This document shows positions 49,957 to 61,342 of a stretch of DNA of 64,000 nt, piece by piece; within the stretch, counting starts at the first letter, position 1; each line of letters starts with the position of its first letter. The notes beneath the pieces were generated by a model that worked only from the letters and a program-made list of their open reading frames with translations, was not told where the DNA came from and searched no databases. The stretch is taken from positions 1,674,001-1,738,000 of the forward strand of contig CM046004.1 of the NCBI GenBank assembly GCA_025175895.1, given 5' to 3'. Both the position numbers and the translations under genes were made by a program. The DNA is from Wurfbainia villosa. Taxonomy: Eukaryota > Streptophyta > Magnoliopsida > Zingiberales > Zingiberaceae.

Positions 49957-50415
49957 ATGGAGATTGCCTCGGCGGAGACGAGGAGGAGGAGGAGGAAGCG
50001 TCCTCCGGGCGACGCAGTGGGCGCTGAACTGCAGGCACCGAGACGACGCTTGGCGACGACGGAGGACGTCACGGACGACGAGGTCGAGGAGTTCTTCGCC
50101 ATCCTCCACCGGATGCGCGAGGCGACCAGGTTACTGGCTCCGAGCGGCGCCGCGGGCGGCGAGGCGGCGAAGGCGGAGTCAGCAGCACCCCGGTGGCGAC
50201 CGGCGTTCGAGCGCGAGGACTTCGAGGAGGCAGGCTCAGGAGAGTCCGCCTCGCGGAGGGACTGGAGGACGGTTGCGAGCGAGGGATGGGAAAGGTCTAG
50301 GGAGGCGGCGGCGGAGACGGAGGACGAGGACGACGACCAGGAGGAAACGGTGGCGGAGAACGGAACAGCAGGGCGCTTCCTCGATCTGAACGAGGAGCCA
50401 GCTGGCGACGAGTGA
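49957..50415 (+). CDS. NIMIN-like NPR1-interacting protein with EAR motif
   Basis: Intronless frame of 152 residues. A basic, nuclear-localisation-like stretch lies at residues 9-15 (RRRRRKR). The family's NPR1-binding helix is DDEVEEFFAILHRMREATR (40-58). A second family block, RWRPAFEREDFEEA, lies at 79-92. The C-terminus carries LDLNEEP (142-148), an EAR repression motif that recruits TOPLESS-type co-repressors. NIMIN/NRR proteins bind NPR1 with TGA factors in the nucleus and dampen salicylic-acid-responsive defence genes. The acidic run TEDEDDDQEE (121-130) is less usual. NIMIN genes are typically short and intronless, which fits. The first Met in the GC-rich frame is chosen. Which NIMIN subgroup it belongs to is not resolved. 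Confidence 0.85.
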   Translation: MEIASAETRRRRRKRPPGDAVGAELQAPRRRLATTEDVTDDEVEEFFAILHRMREATRLLAPSGAAGGEAAKAESAAPRWRPAFEREDFEEAGSGESASRRDWRTVASEGWERSREAAAETEDEDDDQEETVAENGTAGRFLDLNEEPAGDE

Positions 50416-51811
50416 CGTGACTGACTGCACCGGTGAGTTTACCATCCGGTGTAATATAAATCGAACTTATGTGGTATTTTTTAGTCATGTAATTTGTTTA
50501 AATCCTGCGCAATATGTACGACAAAAAAACAAAAACAAAAAAAAACAAAAAATCCGTGCAAAATTGTGATAATTATAATCTCTTCTCAGTGTTTTACCTC
50601 TCGATTATTATTTTATTTTATTTTTGAATGGTTGGTAAAACTAAATCATAGAGTTAGGCAAAAAAAAATAAAAAAATGGAGGAGGAATAATTTGGTGTCG
50701 GCGTGGATTCCACCTCGGGCGTCACGATAAAAGAAAAACAACAAAAAATAAAAAAATAAAATAAAAAAACTTTATTTTTCATTAATAAAAAAAACTCTTC
50801 AATTCCCATGGGAGCATCCTATGCCATAACGCTTTTAATTTCGCAAATAAAAGTAAATTTAAATTCAAAGACATCAAAACTATGAATTGTGATTATACTG
50901 AGTTATAAATGCATTGCGTATTTATTTAATTTTATTTAAAAAAATATTAATGATCTCGCAGTCAACTCGAGTAAATATATATTTTTAAGTTTCGAAAGCA
51001 TCCAGTACTGCAGTCAACAGATGGAAGGTTTTTGCTCAGACCCTCTCTATGCGAGGACTTAACCACGCGTAATGAACAGAACGATGCAGCAGGAGCATGG
51101 TGCTGAAGGGCTAACTAACGGAGCGGAAATTTCCACGAGGCTGCTGCAGCCAGCAGCGGAAGGTTATTCCCATCTTGATGAAGTGGTTGGGACCGTCGAC
51201 TTTTCCTTCGTGTTTTCTTTTTGGTATGACATTGATTATTAATAAATTCCCTTCGTTTTGGAATTTACAAATAAAACGACCTTGACCTTGACCTTGGGAA
51301 TAACGACGGAAGGTCTTTTTTAAATATATGCACGACGAAGGCGACACCGCACCGGACGTCTCTTGGATATTCGATTTAATTATGTATCTAAATTATGCGA
51401 TTCGATTTTTGTAACTTTGTGAAAAGTTTTCGGCATTTTAACGTATGACTAGTTCAAAGTTCGAAATTTTTTAAATAGCACAACGTACGTACTTTTATTT
51501 TTTATTTTTTATTTTTCTCAAAATACTTTTTAAATTCTAAGAATATCTCTGCCATCGAAAGTTCAAAAATATTACGTTTTTTAGTGCTAATTTTTAAAAA
51601 TCAATGTTATTATGATTCTAAAATTTTGAAATACGATAACATATTTTTTTAGATTTTTTCGAGATTGATTTCGGAATTTTAAATTCTCTATATCCATGAG
51701 TGAATTTTGATAAAAAAAAAAAAATCATTGATAGTCTTTGCTAGCTCAGATCGATAGCTAATCAAATTCGATATGTTTCTGTAGTGATACTGAGTTCAAT
51801 CATGTCCTAAA
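50416..51811. other. AT-rich intergenic region before the retroelement
   Basis: NIMIN-like 3' flank, A-rich filler at 50.5-50.8 kb and a single-copy-looking GC-richer stretch at 51.0-51.35 kb with no family signature. Ends at the Copia target site. Confidence 0.5.
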
Positions 51812-52298
51812 TGTTGGTGGTGGGTTTATATGTTTATGTATTGATTCGAATTCGATTGAGTGATCTACTTATTGATTTGCGAATTTCGATTATTTGATGT
51901 GGAGTTTAATGTGTAGAATTCGTTATAGAACGGATCCGTAATTGATGATGGATCGATAATGAATCCGACTCGTTTTCTATATATAAGACATGGTCCCCGT
52001 AGAGTCTGACATATTCTGACAGACTCCTCGCATCCTATCTCCGAGAAATTACAACGTCGTCACTCCAGAACTCTACGGAAGACCTGCTCCTTGCTTCTTC
52101 ACAAGAACGACAGCGTAGATCTTAAAGACGAGGAATGATGACCACTTCGCTACAATCTGGTTCTTTGTATTCATGCTATCATTTCGTTTTTTATGTTTTT
52201 TTGTTGCCATAGAAATTGATACAACTAGATCTACTCCATGAATCTTGTTGTATATATTTGATTTTTATATACATGCTTAGAATCGTGGATTTCTATCA
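51812..52298 (+). repeat. 5' LTR of the Copia element
   Basis: 487 bases. TATATATAAGACATGGTCCC supplies a probable TATA box followed by the transcribed R region. Matches 60061-60566 along its length. Confidence 0.95.
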
Positions 52299-52312
52299 AT
52301 TAATACAAGAGC
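52299..52312 (+). other. Primer-binding site (degenerate)
   Basis: ATTAATACAAGAGC directly follows the 5' LTR and matches the usual initiator-tRNA-Met site TGGTATCAGAGC at most positions. Confidence 0.7.
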
Positions 52313-52554
52313 TTTAGTTTTTTTTTTTTTCAATTTCTTTGGCATTAGATTGTAGTTTTGGTCGTTTTTTTGTCGATTTTGCGCAAGATTTGAATTTTTT
52401 GTAGCAAAACAATGATTATTTGACGAAAACGTAAGTAGGAAATCTAGTTTTGGACGCTAGATCTAAGGTTTTATATTTTTCGACAAAGAACACGAAGAAC
52501 CTCGTTCGTGGTGAAACCGTCGTATTTGCTATAGAAAAATCGCGCTGAGTCGCC

Positions 52555-52945
52555 GATCAATCGACCAATGTCTTGCACAAGTCGACTGAAGGGCCTACCA
52601 GTCGACTGATGCCAAGCATCATTTGACTATTGCACTTAAAATTGAGCTCGACTGCACATACTGATCGACTGTCATCAATGATAGTCGACTGATGTGCTCA
52701 AACTCGAGCCCATAGACTTTCTTAGTCAACTGATGCACATAAGTTGACTGCCATAAGGCTCAATCGACTGGTGAGATCGAGTTTACGCACAAAAAATATT
52801 TTAGTCGACTGGAACAATCGATTGACTTAATTACTCGACTGCTATCAAGCACCAGTTCACTGGTGCTCATGAAATTGTCCATAGAAAGTATTCTAGTCGA
52901 CTGATGTCCGTCAATCGACTGTCATAATTAGCAATCGATTGGTGA
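52555..52945 (+). repeat. Cluster of interspersed GTCGACTG words in the leader
   Basis: TCGACTG or one-mismatch forms recur about fifteen times at irregular spacing of roughly 15-35 bases, on either strand because the core is palindromic. The cluster is noncoding, within the untranslated leader between primer site and gag. Confidence 0.75.
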
Positions 52946-53479
52946 TGAACATGGAAGAGTTCGAACACATTTTAACGTAAGAAATTTTAGGAGACCATAA
53001 CTTTTCGCTCGGGATGATTTATGAGGCGTTCTTGGTTGTGTTTCGAAGCTCGTTCAGAGCTCTACGTGTGTTATTGTGGGGTAAACCCTTATAATAGCTT
53101 GTTTCGAGCCTTAAAAATATCATTTAGGGCTTTTTCGGAGGCTCCGAAGTTTTTAATCCAATGTTATGATCGTTTTCTACATCATAAGGCTACTAAAGTA
53201 CAATTGAGTTTACTAGGTTTTCTAAAGTATCTATTTACACGTATGATTCTATTTCAAACTAATAATTATCATCAAAGTGAGAATTATTAGGGAGGTTTAG
53301 GACGTACTATATTGATAGATGTATGTCTATGTTAAATATAATTGGTCCAAAGGAAAGTTATGTTTATGTCAAATATGCGTTAGGAATGGTTTACATATAA
53401 AGAACAGATTTTATTAATCATGCACACAAGATATCGGCCCAAAGGAAGACACTTTGTATGATATATCACACTACAAAAA

Positions 53480-54035
53480 AAAATAGGCATTAGCGACGAA
53501 TTTTAAAAAAAAAATCGTTGCAAAATAAATTAGTGACCAATTTAGCGACAAAAATATTTTTGTTGCGGATAAAGCGTCGCAAATATTAGCGACAAAAATA
53601 GCGACGAATTTAAATTAATTTAAGAATTCAAAACTTTTAAATTTTTAATTCGCAAATTTTGCGATGAATTTTTAATTTCATAAAAATTCATGAATTTAAT
53701 TAATCTTTTCGTTGCTAATTTTTGCGACGAAATAAGAAATTCGTCGCAAAACTTAACGATAAAAAATAAATTCATCGCAGAAAATTCGCAACGAAATAAT
53801 GATTTCATTGGCAAATTTGCAACTGATACAAATTCGTCGCAAATTTCGTCGCAAAAAATCATATTTTGCGATGAATTCTTTTTTCGTCGCAAAATTCGTT
53901 GCAGAATTTGTCGCAGGTTGGTTTCGTTGGTAAATTCGTCGCTAATTTGCGACGAAAATTAAATTCGTCGCAGAAGTCGTCACAGAATTCTCAGAATTTA
54001 GCAACGAATTTATATTTTTGTCGCTAAATAAATTT
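53480..54035. repeat. CACTA subterminal repeats, left side (GCGACGAATTT)
   Basis: More than a dozen GCGACGAAT or TTCGTCGCAAA words in both orientations, with single-base variants. In this superfamily such arrays bind the transposition proteins. Confidence 0.85.
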
Positions 54036-54559
54036 TTTTTTAACAGATTTTATCCGTTTCGATATTCTATCGTATATACAAATTTTCATACACACAAAAC
54101 AAAACACAATAAGTTCTAATATCCAAATAAATACATTCAATACAAACAAAACACACACACATTTTATACAACAAAATAATATTCAATAATATCCAAAAAT
54201 ATTTCATATCCAAATAAATACAAAGTAACACAATAAGTTAAGAACAATACAACATTCCAAATAAAAAGTTATATCCTACAATATTTCAAACATCAACATA
54301 GTTATGATATCCAAATAATAATGTCTACACAACAGATCTCAACACATGCGAAAGAAAAAAGAAAAGAGAATCTGGTAAGTAATCGTCGATATTCTTCTAC
54401 CTGCATTAGAAAAGAAACAAACAAAAAGTATCATACATTAAAAAAAAACTATATACTAACACGAAAATAAATATGCAAAGACTTACAATGATGTGCATTT
54501 TCAACCGCCATAAGGATTGACTTCATCGATCATTCCTGTTTAAAGCAAAATAAAAAGTA

Positions 54560-55364
54560 CTAATCAAAAATTAAAAAAATGAAGGATTAACAAACTCAAT
54601 AAACTAAAAAATTTTAAAAGTACTAATTCTTTCATCAGTTTTTTCATACTGTATAAATCATTGGGCAGTATATGATCACGCGACAATGCCTCTTCAAAAG
54701 CTTGAACAAAATTATTAAAACAATCTTCAGACACATTATGCTCTGCCTTGACATTCAACAGTCTTGTGGTGAACGATAGTTTAGTGTGAGTCTCACAACC
54801 AGCTCATAAAGGTTCATCTGCAGCACTCAACACCTCCTGAAATTTGAGATATGCTTCATTATTCATATTCTGATCGATATCTGTTACTTGTACCTCTTCC
54901 AAGGGTGATTCATTAGTAAACATTTGCTCAACTGTTGGAGGACAACTTGAAGTTGCACCTTGTGATTGGGAAAGCAAATTCGGGCCCGCTACATCATATA
55001 TCATCCTCTGATATGGATTTAATTGATTATAATCACTTTGATCCCTAGAGACTTGTGTGTTGTGTCTATGATAATCTTCATCAGATATAAATGGTTCACC
55101 ATGACATGTTCAGTTATAGTAATTTGCAACGAATCCAAATCTACAAAGATGCTCTGAAACTTTGCTAGACGGTAAAAATCTACCATTGTGACACTTTCTG
55201 CACGAACACCTTATCTGATTACCATCCATAAACTCAACATTACTAGCTGCGAAATTTATAAACTCTTTCAACCCACTCATAAATTCATCAATTAAACCCC
55301 GACATTCAGGTAAATTCCTATTATACATCCAACTCCTTTCACGCTGCATTATGTCTGTTTTCAA
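54560..55364 (-). pseudogene. TNP2-type CACTA transposase, N-terminal relic
   Basis: The minus strand first gives the transposase-associated domain: RERSWMYNRNLPECRGL, then IRCSCRKCHNGRFLP with its Cys pattern, then VSEHLCRFGF. It continues with AGCETHTKLSFTTRLLNVKA and EHNVSEDCFNNF, matching the segment before the TNP2 core, and ends after LMKELVL. Two TGA stops stand where relatives have Trp (near 55109 and 54806). The DDE catalytic core that should follow is absent, replaced by AT-rich DNA toward the left end. The copy cannot move on its own. Confidence 0.85.
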
Positions 55365-56009
55365 TCAATTATATTAATATAAACTCTTAGAAAACATAAT
55401 AATACGAATATACAGTTAGTTCACATATGAATTCACTATGTTTAACTATCTTTAAACAAAAACGAAGAAAGACAACAGTTCAGAACATAGTGTGACCTCC
55501 TTGGCAAACTAACAACATTGAGGAGAACTAACACGTAATTGGGCTGGAAAGAGAATTTTTTGTTCATGGGGATGAGAGGACACACACAAAACCATGTTGT
55601 TGAATATCATTGTCAACAGATTTTGCAGATGCATAGGACCATAGACGTCAACAAATCAATAGCACAGTTTGAATGTAATTAAGGTATTTTGCATTTCAAG
55701 AATGCATAACGTTTGGCAAAAATATAAAATAGTTGTAATGGGTTGCAGATTCTGATGGTGTATGTGAATGTTTATGAAATGGTTATGTGTCATATCCTTG
55801 AATTTTATCATGCTTGAAAACTTATATTATATATGTTACATGAGTTGCATGTTTGCAAAATGTTTCAAAAAACATATAATATGTTTCCATGTATTAATGC
55901 ATTTAGTATACATTATCCTTTGTTATAAAAAGGCATCTCACAATCTTATGCTAACCACCATGGCATTAAGGTGTCAATGAATTGGGCCCAGGCATAAAAA
56001 TATGCAAGA

Positions 56010-56240
56010 TTATGGTAATATCATGGCGCAACCTATATCAACACAGAAAATTAATAATAATATATCACTCTAATACCATACCACTCTAATACCACTCTAG
56101 AATTTGAATAAAAATCTGCAAGATTATGGTATGATTTTGAATAGAATGCATCGGGCGCAACCTATACCATACCACTCTAATACCACTCTAGATCAACACA
56201 GAAAATTAATAATAATATAAATTTCAATATAAAAAATAAC
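56010..56240. repeat. Internal direct duplication in the CACTA
   Basis: GCAAGATTATGGTA, GGCGCAACCTAT, ACCATACCACTCTAATACCA and ATCAACACAGAAAATTAATA each occur twice in the same order over about 200 bases. Confidence 0.8.
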
Positions 56241-56254
56241 ATTGATTTAAAAAA

Positions 56255-56745
56255 TACGGCTGTGGTCCATGGCGGCCTCGCATGGCCGGCGCGAGGCGCG
56301 ACCCAGGAGGTCGGGCAGCGAGGCTGGGCGGCGCCGGGTGGCGAGGGGAGGCGGCGAGGCCATGGCCCGGAAGGCGGCGCTCATGGCGTCAGGGGGGCAC
56401 GCGACCGACGAGGGGGCGGGCGCGGCGAGCTCGCGGAGCCGCCGCTCGCGGCCAGCGAGCTGGCGGCGAGTGGGGGGCGCGGCCGGGTCGCTCATGGCCG
56501 GGGGCACGCGGCCGACGAGGCGGCGGCGACACCTGGCGGCGGCGGACGGTGGCGGCGGACAGGCCCGGTCTCGGTCGACCTAGCGGCCAGCGAGCTCGAG
56601 TCTGTGGCCAGGCTCGAGGCTTCGGGCCGGACGGTTCGGACGGCCGGGCAGCGCGCGACGCGAAGGGAAGAGTGGCGGCGGCGAATCGTGTCGGGCGCGA
56701 CGCGAGGGGAAGAAAAGGGAATTAGGGCATCGGGAATTAGGGTTT
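56255..56745. other. GC-rich block inside the CACTA
   Basis: About 490 bases of very GC-rich sequence with sharp edges against AT-rich flanks. Frames on both strands are open by composition (Gly, Arg, Ala, Pro rich) and carry no domain. It may be the element's own promoter or first exon, or a captured host gene fragment. Confidence 0.6.
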
Positions 56746-56764
56746 CGGGTAAAGTTAAAAAAAA

Positions 56765-57800
56765 ATTGCAACGAATCTTTGGATTGGTTGCAAATTTGCA
56801 ACGAATCCAAAGATTCGTTGCAAATTTTTTAAAAAAAATAGAAATTTTTTAAAAGTTTGCAACGAATCACAGATTCGTTGCAAACTTTAAAAAAAAAAAA
56901 ATTTAAACATTTGAAAACGTTAACTGATTTTTTAATATTTTTTTTTTAAATTTAAAAAATTGCAACGAATCCTAGATTCGTTGCAAATTTGTTTAAAAAA
57001 AATAGAAAATTTTTAAAAGTTTGCAACGAATCTGTGATTCGTTGCAAATTTGCAACGAATCACAAATTCATTGCGAACTTTAAAAAAAACAAAAAATTTA
57101 AACATTTGAAAACGTTAACTGATTTTTTTAATATAAAAAATTGCAACGAATCCACGGATTCGTTGCAATTTTTTAAATTAACAAAAAAAATTAAAAAAAT
57201 TAAAATTTAAAATCATTTTTGAACGTTGCAAATCATTTTTGAAAAAAAAAATTAAAAACTTTAAAATCGTTAAATGAATTTTTTAAATTTTTTTTATAAA
57301 ATTAAGAGTTTTCAACGAATCTATGGATTCGTTGCAAAATTAGCACAGATTCGTTGTAAATAATTTTTTATTTTAAATTAAATAAAATACTCGAAACTCG
57401 TTAACTAACTTACAGATCTCCGAATGAGATAAAACCAGTGCTAATATGTTCGTCTAGTTCTCCTCATTATATAAACATCGTCAAAAATGTTTTAATCCGC
57501 GAATTTTCGAATATCGGTCTGTCTAAGAAATCTAATTCACGTTAAAAAAATCACATATCGCAATATTTTCGGTAAAATTTATTTTTAAAAATATATATAT
57601 AATCAAGGGAACTAGACGAACACATAGAACTTGTTTCATCTAATTCCGAACTCTTTAAGTCACTTAATCGGGTTCGACGAATTTTTAATTTTTTTTCTAA
57701 AAATAAGAGTTTGCAACGAATTCTCAGATTCGTTGCAAAATCAGCAACGAATTCTCGGATTTGTTGCAAAATAGCAACGAATCCACGAATTCGTTGCAAA
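56765..57800. repeat. CACTA subterminal hairpin array (GCAACGAATC...GATTCGTTGC)
   Basis: About ten short palindromes of the form TTGCAACGAATCnnnGATTCGTTGCAA, spaced by A/T-rich linkers, with the central spacer varying in each copy. They are likely transposition-protein binding sites. Confidence 0.85.
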
Positions 57801-58789
57801 ATATTTAAAAATAAACTCGTTCACGAGAACTTGTTTTCTATTTTTTTTAATAAAATAATTATCTGCTGCAGATTAGCTAAATTATCTTGACGAAAATTAT
57901 TTAGGCGACGAAAAAAATTCATCCATAAATATTTGCGAAAAATAATTTTCGTCCCGATTTGCCATGAAAATAAATTAAATCAAAATTCTGCGAATTTTGA
58001 ATTCGTTGCGGACATTTGTAACAATTTATTTTTAAATCATAAATTTGCGACAGTTATATTATTAAATCGTAAATTTGTGACGAATTTCGCAATAAAATTT
58101 GAATGTTGGAAATTTTTTAATTTTTCAACAAATTTTTGTCCATCGGAAAATTCGTTACAAATTTGCGACGAAACATAAAATTCGTCGCTATATTTGTTGC
58201 AGATTTGCAACGAAAATAATTCGTTGCCAAAGTTCATCGCCAAAAAGCAGTTTTTTTGTAGTGTCAATAGCTTAATAAATTATGTTGATCATACACATAA
58301 AATATCGCCCCAAAGAAAGGTATTTTGTGTGGTAGATTAATAAATTGATAAATTTTGTTATAGATCGCACAAGGTGTCGGTCCAAAGTAAGACATTTTAT
58401 GTGTCAAATCAAGGGTTTGTAAACCATAGACACAGACATATATAACTTATATAAGGGATAATTTAGTTATGCATATCATGTGTCGTCCCAAAGGAAGGCA
58501 CATGATGTGGCCAATGAAAAATTATCACGAGCTATAATTTAGAGAGTACCTCTAATAAGTTGCACTACAGTCCAAAGACTAAGTGTAATGTTATACTTGA
58601 TATTTCATTTAGCCCATATATATTTACACATGTATATTATACACATTATTAATGATTATTATCTCTTTATGTTCTTGGTATTATATAATATTCTTGTATT
58701 TTTCTTTCTTATTTAGTGAACTCAGTAACTGCCCACATAGCAAACATTTCTACACTCACTGATACTACCTTTAACCTTGGAAAGAATAT

Positions 58790-59560
58790 GTAATAGTGGT
58801 CTTGGGATGCATGGGCTTAGACTATGCATTAAGATATGAGCGTCCTGCACCTCTGACTAGTTCTAGCACGACAGAGCAGAAGACTCAGTTTGAACGGTGA
58901 GAGTACTTTAATCATATGAGTCTGAGCATTATGAAGTTATCCATCCCAGAAGCTATTAGAAGCTCTATAACTAACAAGTGGATGCCAAGATTTTCCTGAG
59001 TCAATTAGCATATCAATTCACTTCAAGTGAAAAGGTCGAAACAAGCACACTCGTGTTAAAGCTTGTTACTATGAGATATAAAGGAAAGGAAAACGTCAGA
59101 GAGTACATTATGGAGATATCAAATATTGTCACAAGACTTAAAGCATTAAAGCTAGAAATATATGAAAGCATGTTGGTGCATTTTATCTTGTTATCTCTGC
59201 CTGCACAATTTACACCTTTTAAGATAAGTTACAACACTTAGAAGGAGCAGTAGACATTAAATGAGCTTATAGCTCAATGTATGTAAGAAGAGGAGAGACT
59301 AAAAGCAGGAGACATCGGAGAGTGTTAATCTGTCATCCAATACTCAGGGTACCAACAATCAAAGGAAGAGGAACAATTTCAAGGGAAAAGCAAAGCAAAT
59401 TGTAAACACAAGGACATTTGGTCAAAGTGGACAAAAGGAACAAGATAACTACTTGTTACTTCTGCAAAAAGAATGTCATGTCAAGAAAAAATGTCTTAAG
59501 TACATTAATTGACATAATAAGAAAGGTAATTTGTTAAAGTTGTAAGTCAATTTCAGTTTC
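58790..59560 (+). pseudogene. Copia gag relic (UBN2-type)
   Basis: Broken-frame translation shows the capsid-like gag of Copia elements: a VVLGCMGLDYALR-like start, LVTMRYKGKENVREYIMEIS and VHFILLSLPAQFTPFKISYN. A damaged zinc-knuckle stretch (CHVKKKC-like) lies near 59480, and a faint trace of the protease start follows. Frameshifts and stops interrupt it. Longest clean piece is 58978-59241. No RT, integrase or RNase H domain follows before the 3' LTR. Confidence 0.85.
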
Positions 59561-60060
59561 TATACATATAGACACTTGATGGATAAATGTTGGTACACCT
59601 ATTCATATTAGTGTCTCTATGTAGGAGTGCCTCCTCTATAGCTTACTACTGTTTGATGGTGAAAGACACATCATTATTGAAGGCAGGAAGCAAGCTGGAG
59701 TAGTAGCATTAAGTGTTTTTTGTTTAATGTCTAGTTTAAGAAACTATGTCAATTTGAATTTGGAAAATAATGTATCGTCTTTTAGATGGATATTTATTTC
59801 TATTTTCTGTTTGAACAAATAAAGTTTTTCTTGTTCATTTTGAAATAAAATTTTCAATATTTTCAACATTGACATTGTGATTACTGATGGGTCCTACTAT
59901 CAATTATATATATATATATATAGTAGCAACGATCAATTTAGTCCTATACCAATGAAGTTGATGAACCAAATTGATTTAGTTCAATATGACATAGTGAGCT
60001 TAACTAAATAATTTTTAGACATATGTTATATTTAGAATCTCATGTAGCCAAGTGAGAGAT

Positions 60061-60566
60061 TGTTGGTGGTGGACTTATATGTGATTATCGTAATCGTTCG
60101 ATTGTATCGTATTGATTCAAATTCGATTAAGTGATCTACTTATTGGTTTGTGAGTTTCGGTTATTTGATGTTGGACTTAATATGTAGAACCTATTATAGA
60201 ACGGATCCGTTGTTGATGATGGATCGATAACGGATCCAACCTACATTCTATATATAGGACATGATCCCCGTAGAGGCTGGCATATTCTGACAAACTCCTC
60301 ACATCTTATTGCCGAGAAGTTTACGGCATCATCACTCCAGAATCCTACGGAAAACTTGCTCATTGCTTCTTCGCAGAAATGACGACGTAGATCTTAGGAC
60401 GAGGAACGATGGTCACTCCGCTGCAATCAGGTTCTTTGTATTCATGTTATCGTTTTATTTTTTATATTTTTTGTTGTCATAGAAATTGATAAAACTAGAT
60501 CTGCTTTACGAATCTTGTTGTATACATCCAGTTTTTTATACATGCTTAGAATTGTGGTTTCTACCA
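60061..60566 (+). repeat. 3' LTR of the Copia element
   Basis: 506 bases, aligned end to end with the 5' LTR. Preceded by the polypurine tract AAGTGAGAGAT and followed by the CTAAA duplication. Confidence 0.95.
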
Positions 60567-61342
60567 CTAAATTTTCAGATTCAAAGTATATATTCTTAGT
60601 CTTGCATAATATGTTTTTTAAATTTAAATTTATGTGCTAACTAGAATATATCTCTGTACCTTTAACCAGGAGGTTCAGAATCAAAGTTGCACATTATATC
60701 TTTCTTCTTAAGACTTTTCTTTTTTCATTTCATATTCAAGTTTTATAATTTCAAATATTTCAAATCTATCAATGAGTCTTGATAAAAACTCATTGATATC
60801 TTTAATCAACTCTAATTGTACTCAATCCATATTTTATAGGTTTTTGTAATGTCTTTCAACCCCACTATAATCAAAAGTTCAGCTTCAAAGGTATCTTAGT
60901 CTTGCACAACTGTGATAATATTCCAAAAGTGCATTATAAATTTTAAAGTTCTGATAACAAGCTATGCACATCTAATTAAATGCTCTTAAAATTGAACTTT
61001 TGATCACAACGGAACTAAGGAGCACCACATAAACATATCAGATTTAGATTTAATCCAATTAGAATGGATTAAAACCATCAATAAATGAATGATATATCTA
61101 AAAGATTTAAAATTATGAAATTTTGTAAGCCAAGAGAAAAGTGTAGAGAATGAAAACTTTGAAGTTGAAATTCTAGGCCACGGTTGGACTCGGATCATTG
61201 TAGAAAATTATCGGATTTGTATTAAGTTGATTAGAATTAGCTAAAATTATCAATGAGTTTTATCCGAAACTTATTAATGATATTAGAGAATTTTAATCGA
61301 AAATCTAGGCCACGGTTAGACTCGGAAGAATATGTACAATCT

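Larger units (their letters stand above)
53469..58263 (-). mobile_element. Deleted CACTA (EnSpm) DNA transposon
   Basis: Terminal inverted repeats start CACTACAAAAAAA at 53469 and end TTTTTTTGTAGTG at 58263. The 3-base target duplication TCA (53466-53468 and 58264-58266) is exact. Both subterminal regions carry many GCGACGAATT or GCAACGAATC words. On the minus strand are the first parts of a TNP2-type transposase, but the catalytic domain is missing. The element is 4795 bp, shorter than autonomous relatives, and inserted after the Copia element. Confidence 0.95.
53395..58560 (+). repeat. Leader repeat units (AAGATATCGGCCCAAAGGAAG...), split by the CACTA
   Basis: Four diverged units with the word CACAAGATGTCGGCCCAAAG-like plus GACACTTTGTATG-like occur at about 53420, 58295, 58365 and 58480. 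One lies left and three right of the CACTA insertion, showing that this was once a continuous tandem array. Confidence 0.7.
51812..60566 (+). mobile_element. Copia-type LTR retroelement, gag-only, with nested CACTA
   Basis: LTRs at 51812-52298 and 60061-60566 both run TGTTGGTGGTGG... to ...TTTCTA(T/C)CA. The 5-base target duplication CTAAA flanks the element (51807-51811 and 60567-60571). A degenerate initiator-tRNA-Met primer site (ATTAATACAAGAGC) follows the 5' LTR, and a purine tract CAAGTGAGAGAT precedes the 3' LTR. The full length is 8755 bp, of which 4795 bp is the later CACTA insertion. Only a damaged gag region is present; protease to RNase H is gone apart from a trace. The LTRs differ at many positions and in small indels, so insertion is not recent. 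Confidence 0.95.

Noticed and set aside
56262..56852. Long plus-strand open frames in the GC-rich block
   Set aside because: Three overlapping frames are open at once and rich in Gly, Arg and Ala, which is what high GC alone produces; no domain, and inside a CACTA element.
56765..57800. CRISPR-like array of repeats and variable spacers
   Set aside because: Palindromic arms with 3-5-base centres inside a plant CACTA subterminal region; not a CRISPR array and no cas genes.
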